A stretch of 64,000 nucleotides of DNA. Source: Propionibacteriales bacterium. GTDB taxonomy: Bacteria; Actinomycetota; Actinomycetes; Propionibacteriales; Nocardioidaceae. The notes under the pieces were generated by a model. That model searched no databases and was not told where the DNA came from. It saw only the letters and a list, made by a program, of their open reading frames with translations. The stretch lies in NCBI GenBank assembly GCA_026392415.1, contig JAPLCC010000011.1, positions 165,597-229,596 of the forward strand, in the 5' to 3' direction. The number at the start of each line of letters is the position of its first letter. The stretch's first letter is position 1. The translations under genes and the position numbers were made by a program. Below are positions 60,300 through 64,000 of this stretch, piece after piece.

Positions 60300-62036
60300 A
60301 TGCCCCTGATCAGAGCGGTCCTCCCCGACGTCGATCCGATCGCCCATGCGGCGCTGCCGTTGCGCGAGCGGATCCGGATCGCCGCGACCTTCTGGGCGGA
60401 CTACGGCTTCGGCACGCCCCGCTACGTCCACCTGATCTACATCCTCAAGGTGACGGTCTGGTACGCCCTGGGCGGTCTGCTGATCATCTCCGCCACCAGC
60501 GACCTCGGCGGCCTGGGCAACCTCGACCAGTGGTGGAAGGAGCCGGTGGTCTACCAGAAGGCAGTCGCCTGGACCCTCCTGATGGAAGTCGTCGGCTTCG
60601 GTGGCGCCTGGGGACCGCTCTGCGCCCACTTCAAGCCGTTCACCGGCGGCGCGCGTTACTGGCTGCGCCCCGGAACGATCCGGGTCGCGCCGTGGCGCTG
60701 GATCCCCGGCACCGCGGGCGACAGCCGCACTCCCGTCGACATCGCCCTGTACGCCGCCCTGCTGGTCTCCCTCGTCACTGCAGTGGTGTGGCAGGGCGAC
60801 CGGGTGCCGGCCGCCCTGGCCGCCCTGGCCGCCGTACTGCTGGTCGTCAACGGACTGCGCGACTCGATCGTGTTCCTTGCGGCGCGCGGGGAGCAGTACC
60901 TCCCGGCGTTGATCTTCACGGCGCTGCTCGACGGTGCCGACTTCATCATCGCGGCGAAGGTCCTCATCGTGACCGTGTGGATCGGTGCCGGCTTTTCGAA
61001 ATTCGGCCTCCACTTCGCCAACGTGATCCCGCCGATGGTGTCGAACGCGCCGTTCGTGCCGGGCAAGTTCATCCGGCGCCTGCACTACCGCAACGCCCCC
61101 GACGACCTGCGTCCCTCGAAGTTCTCCTGGGGCCTGGCCCACTTCGGCGGCACCTGCGTGGAGATCCTGACGCCGCTGGTCCTGCTGTTCTCCACCAACG
61201 AGACGGTCACCCTGCTCGCTGTCGGGGTGATGGTGATCTTCCACCTGTTCATCACGATGACGTTCCCGCTGGCGGTGCCGCTGGAGTGGAACGTGCTCTT
61301 CGCCTTCCTCGCGGTGTTCCTGTTCCTGGGCCATCACGCCAGCGACGGCTACGCCCTGACCGACTTCAGCGAGCCGTGGCTGCTCGTCCTGATCGCCGCG
61401 GCGATGCTGGTCTCCCCGGTGGTCGGCAACCTGCGCCCGGACAAGGTCTCCTTCCTCGCCTCCCTGCGGCAGTACGCCGGCAACTGGGCCTCGGCGGTCT
61501 GGGCCTTCGCCCCGGGCGCAGAGGAGAAGATGAAGAAGCTCGACCTCCCGGCTCCGCCGATGACCGACCAGTTGATGAACCTGCTGAAGTACGACCGTCC
61601 GACCGCCGAGGTCTGCATGTCGCTGATCGCCGGGTGGCGCTCCCTGCACAGCCAAGGCCGCGGGTTGTTCAGCGTCCTGCTCGACCGGTACGACGACATC
61701 GACCAGCGCACGATCCGCGAGGGCGAGTTCATGTCCAATTGGGTCCGTGGCTGGAACTTCGGCGACGGGCACCTGCACGACGACCGGATGATCGCGGCCA
61801 TCCAGGCGCGCGTCGGGTTCGAGCCCGGCGAGCTGGTCGTGGTCTTCGTCGAGTCGCAGCCGGTCCACAAACGGGTGCAGGAGTACCGCGTCATCGACGC
61901 CGCGCTCGGCGTCGTCGAGCGCGGGACCTGGCGGGTGGCCGACGCGGTCGCCCAGCAGCCGTGGCTGCCCGAGGGTCCCATCCCGCTCGAGGTGACCTGG
62001 CGCGCGGAGGCGCCGGTGACCGGGGCCAGCGCGTGA
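60300..62036 (+). CDS. DUF3556 transmembrane protein
   Basis: 578 residues. About eight membrane segments (ILKVTVWYALGGLLIISAT, ALYAALLVSLVTAVVW, AAKVLIVTVWIGAGFSKFG) are followed by a soluble C-terminal part (MTDQLMNLLKYDRPTAEVCMSLIAGWRSLHSQGRGLFSVLLDRYDD). It matches the mycobacterial/actinobacterial DUF3556 layout. Function unknown. Start ATG 60300 has TAGAGT 6 bases upstream (leaderless). Coupled to the FAD oxidoreductase by a GTGA overlap, suggesting a membrane redox or lipid-modifying pair. Confidence 0.85.
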   Translation: MPLIRAVLPDVDPIAHAALPLRERIRIAATFWADYGFGTPRYVHLIYILKVTVWYALGGLLIISATSDLGGLGNLDQWWKEPVVYQKAVAWTLLMEVVGFGGAWGPLCAHFKPFTGGARYWLRPGTIRVAPWRWIPGTAGDSRTPVDIALYAALLVSLVTAVVWQGDRVPAALAALAAVLLVVNGLRDSIVFLAARGEQYLPALIFTALLDGADFIIAAKVLIVTVWIGAGFSKFGLHFANVIPPMVSNAPFVPGKFIRRLHYRNAPDDLRPSKFSWGLAHFGGTCVEILTPLVLLFSTNETVTLLAVGVMVIFHLFITMTFPLAVPLEWNVLFAFLAVFLFLGHHASDGYALTDFSEPWLLVLIAAAMLVSPVVGNLRPDKVSFLASLRQYAGNWASAVWAFAPGAEEKMKKLDLPAPPMTDQLMNLLKYDRPTAEVCMSLIAGWRSLHSQGRGLFSVLLDRYDDIDQRTIREGEFMSNWVRGWNFGDGHLHDDRMIAAIQARVGFEPGELVVVFVESQPVHKRVQEYRVIDAALGVVERGTWRVADAVAQQPWLPEGPIPLEVTWRAEAPVTGASA

Positions 62037-63457
62037 CCTCTGCTGTTGTCGTGGGCAGCGGCCCGAACGGGCTGGCTGCCGCGCTGACGCTGGCCGCGGC
62101 CGGCGTGCAGGTGAAGGTCATCGAGGCCGCCGATGTCCTCGGTGGCGGCGTGCGCTCCGCCGAGCTCACCTTGCCGGGACTCGTGCACGACGAGTGCTCG
62201 GCCTTCCACCCGTTCGGGCTCGGCTCCTCCTTCGGGCGGGACTTCGACCTGGCGGGCGCCGGGCTGAAGTGGCTCTGGGCCGACGCCGAGCTGGCCCACC
62301 CGCTCGAAGGTTCCAGCGGCGCGGTGCTGCTGCGCTCGGTCGCGGAGACCGCAGCCGGACTCGGGGCCGACGGGGCCCGGTGGCAACGCACCTTCGGTCC
62401 GTTGGCGGAGCGGTTCGGCACGATCAGCGGCGAGTTCCTTCAACCGATGCTGCACCTGCCGCGGCATCCGGTCCACCTGGCCCGCTTCGGTGCCTACTCC
62501 GCGCCGCCCGCCACCTGGCTGGGCCGCCGCTGGCGGGAGGACCCCGCACGGGCGCTGTTCGGAGGCGTCGCGGCCCACGCCTTCAACCGGCTGGACCGGC
62601 CGCTGTCGTCGGCCATCGGTGTCGCGCTGACCACCGCCGCCCACGCGTTCGGCTGGCCCGTCGCGGAGGGGGGCTCCTCCGCCATCCGTGATGCTGTCCT
62701 GCGCAGGTGCGAGGAGTTCGACGTCACGACCGAGACGGGTCGCACCGTCACGACGTACGACGAGATCGCGGACGCCGACCTGGTCCTGCTCGACACGACC
62801 CCGGGGGCCGCCCTCGGGATCCTCGGTGACCGGGTGCCCGGCCGGGTGCGTCGCGGGTTCCGGCGGTTCCGGCACGGACCCGGCGCCTTCAAGGTCGACT
62901 TCGCGATCGCCGAGGGCGTGCCGTGGTCCTACGAGCCGGCCCGTCGCGCCGGCACCGTGCACCTCGGTGGCCGATTCGAGGAGACCGTCGCCGCCGAGCG
63001 CTCCATCGCCGGGGGCGTGCTGCCCGAGCGGCCCTTCGTGCTGGTCGGCCAGCAGTGGCTCGCGGACCCGTCCCGCTCGGTCGGCGACACCCATCCGCTG
63101 TACTCCTACGCCCACGTCCCCGCCGGGTACGACGGACCGGAGGACGTCGTGACGGAGGCGATCATCGCGCGCATCGAGCAGCACGCTCCCGGTTTCCGGG
63201 AGCGGATCCTGGCCACCCACGTGCGCTCCGCCGTCGGCATGACCCGGCACAACGTGAACTGGGTCGGCGGCGACATCACCACTGGCGCGAACGACGCACG
63301 GCAACTGGTCTTCCGTCCGCGGGCCGGCCTCTCGCCGTACTCCACGGGCGTCGACGGGGTCTATCTCTGTTCGGCCGCGACGCCTCCTGGAGCAGGCGCC
63401 CACGGGATGTGCGGCCACCTCGCGGCCCGCAAGGCGTTGGCCGATCTGAGGCGCTGA
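62033..63457 (+). CDS. FAD-dependent oxidoreductase, phytoene desaturase-like
   Basis: 474 residues from GTG 62033. The N-terminal dinucleotide motif is VVVGSGPNGLAAALTLAAAGVQVKVIEAADVLGGGVRSAE; the middle has AEGGSSAIRDAVLRRCEE and DTTPGAALGIL; the C-terminal FAD motif is GVYLCSAATPPGAGAHGMCGHLAA. This is the NAD(P)/FAD-dependent amine oxidase/carotenoid desaturase type. Substrate unknown, perhaps a lipid or isoprenoid. Operon with the DUF3556 gene. Confidence 0.9.
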   Translation: MTSAVVVGSGPNGLAAALTLAAAGVQVKVIEAADVLGGGVRSAELTLPGLVHDECSAFHPFGLGSSFGRDFDLAGAGLKWLWADAELAHPLEGSSGAVLLRSVAETAAGLGADGARWQRTFGPLAERFGTISGEFLQPMLHLPRHPVHLARFGAYSAPPATWLGRRWREDPARALFGGVAAHAFNRLDRPLSSAIGVALTTAAHAFGWPVAEGGSSAIRDAVLRRCEEFDVTTETGRTVTTYDEIADADLVLLDTTPGAALGILGDRVPGRVRRGFRRFRHGPGAFKVDFAIAEGVPWSYEPARRAGTVHLGGRFEETVAAERSIAGGVLPERPFVLVGQQWLADPSRSVGDTHPLYSYAHVPAGYDGPEDVVTEAIIARIEQHAPGFRERILATHVRSAVGMTRHNVNWVGGDITTGANDARQLVFRPRAGLSPYSTGVDGVYLCSAATPPGAGAHGMCGHLAARKALADLRR

Positions 63458-63552
63458 GACGTAAGTCATGGCGACGGTTGGTTAATTCTGCCGAATTCGG
63501 GACTTTGGCCCGCGGGCGTCGTTTACGTTCATGAATGGGTCGGTTGTGAGTG

Positions 63553-63564
63553 GGATTGCAATCC
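63553..63564. promoter_or_regulatory. 12-base perfect palindrome upstream of the last gene
   Basis: GGATTGCAATCC is a perfect palindrome within a stretch of lower GC (63458-63628) that includes TGATTTTTTG. The region probably carries the promoter of the exported protein gene at 63629. Regulator unknown. Confidence 0.35.
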
Positions 63565-63628
63565 GATGCCTGATTTTTTGTACGACGAGGTCGCGGACCA
63601 CCGCGCCCGACAAACGTGGGGACACACG

Positions 63629-64000
63629 ATGCTCAACTCTTCGCGGCCTGCGCGCCGCCATTACTCGCGGGGCGGCCGCCTCGCGCTGGTCGTTCCGACC
63701 GCGCTGCTGGCCATCACGGCCATGGTCACGCCCAGCTTCGCTGACGACGTGACGCCCGACGACGGTGGCGGGACGCCTGCGGTCACGGAGACGCCCGCTC
63801 CGGCGCCCGAGCCGGACCCGGCTCCGCAGCCCGAGCCGAAGCCGGAGCCGAAGCCCGACCCGGCCCCCGAGGCCAAGCCCGAGCCGAAGCCCGAGAACAA
63901 CCCGGCACCCACCCCGGGCGCGGCCTTCGCCGACGCCAAGGTGATCGAGGAGCAGGCGAAGCCCGCCAACGACGCACCCGTCCAGGCCGCTGCCGACGAC
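63629..64000 (+). CDS. Proline-rich exported protein (C-terminus outside window)
   Basis: The frame from ATG 63629 (GGGGACAC upstream) runs to the window end, 124 codons. A signal peptide (RRHYSRGGRLALVVPTALLAITAMVTPSFA) should be cleaved after SFA. The visible mature part is a Pro/Glu/Lys/Ala repeat region (PEPDPAPQPEPKPEPKPD, PEAKPEPKPENN), probably a wall-spanning linker, before AAFADAKVIEEQAKPANDAP. The domain that gives function lies beyond the edge. It may be a wall-associated adhesin or enzyme. Confidence 0.8.
   Translation, partial: MLNSSRPARRHYSRGGRLALVVPTALLAITAMVTPSFADDVTPDDGGGTPAVTETPAPAPEPDPAPQPEPKPEPKPDPAPEAKPEPKPENNPAPTPGAAFADAKVIEEQAKPANDAPVQAAADD

Noticed and set aside
58935..61868. 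A 977-codon minus-strand frame extending the PucR-type protein at its N-terminus
   Set aside because: The extra part lies antisense to the DUF3556 gene and is compositionally biased. ATG 60212 gives a normal-length PucR protein.
63458..63628. c-di-AMP (ydaO-type) riboswitch before the exported protein gene
   Set aside because: Such riboswitches often precede wall protein genes, but the consensus blocks are not visible here.
1..64000. CRISPR arrays, insertion sequences, prophage or integrase genes
   Set aside because: No regularly spaced repeats and no transposase, integrase or phage structural motifs were found in the translated frames.

Overview
The window is high-GC DNA from an actinobacterium, most likely a member of Nocardioidaceae (Nocardioides or a close relative). 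I infer this from the GC-rich codon use, the many GTG starts, the actinobacterial rpsF-ssb-rpsR-rplI-dnaB cluster, the frequent -10 boxes 6-9 bases before a start codon (leaderless transcription), and palindromic 'TCTCGAGAC' repeats of a kind I associate with that family. It is an ordinary chromosomal segment: I see no insertion sequence, prophage or CRISPR array. The only clear selfish element is an intein in DnaB.

Layout. 1-7 kb: a PadR regulator (cut by the window edge), a bifunctional penicillin-binding protein with a GT87-type membrane glycosyltransferase, a racemase-like/FemX-like pair on the other strand, and endonuclease IV. 7-9 kb: a two-FHA, one-membrane-span, HtrA-like protease. 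9.5-11.4 kb: rpsF, ssb, rpsR, rplI, ended by a strong terminator. 11.4-14.1 kb: a lipoprotein, a membrane protein and a MATE exporter. 14.1-17.2 kb: a DnaA-box-like cluster and dnaB, split in its P-loop by a class 3 intein with a LAGLIDADG endonuclease and two zinc-ribbon-like motifs. 17.3-21.4 kb: a SigG-type sigma factor whose natural start region carries an amber codon, then a cobalamin riboswitch driving a BtuFCD-type importer. 21.4-25.9 kb: a VanRS-like two-component pair divergent from vanY/vanZ-like genes, then a MASE1-GGDEF cyclase. 26-31 kb: an efflux pump with a SoxR-type operator, a short-chain dehydrogenase, a P450 and small proteins. 31.5-35.2 kb: an acyltransferase, an SRPBCC protein, and the most unusual locus: a tRNA-shaped RNA gene with abnormal D, anticodon and T loops, followed 30 bases later by an orphan 747-residue protein. 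35-46 kb: accessory metabolism, a kinase-like protein, an ASCH protein, ArsR/CDF zinc efflux, and a TetR regulator with two matching operators. 46.6-56.8 kb: a complete kdp system (kdpFABC, kdpD, kdpE) with two extra small membrane genes, divergent from an APC-type (KimA-like) transporter; the shared intergenic region has tandem GTTAGG repeats that look like KdpE sites. 56.8-64 kb: pterin dehydratase, membrane proteins, a PucR-type regulator, a DUF3556/FAD-oxidoreductase pair, and the start of a proline-rich exported protein.

Together the genes cover replication and translation housekeeping, cell-wall synthesis and modification (PBP, FemX-like, VanY/VanZ), potassium homeostasis, B12 uptake, metal efflux and drug efflux. 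Functions are inferred by reading motifs in the translated sequence; no database search was run. Start codons marked as leaderless rest on a TANNNT hexamer 6-9 bases upstream.
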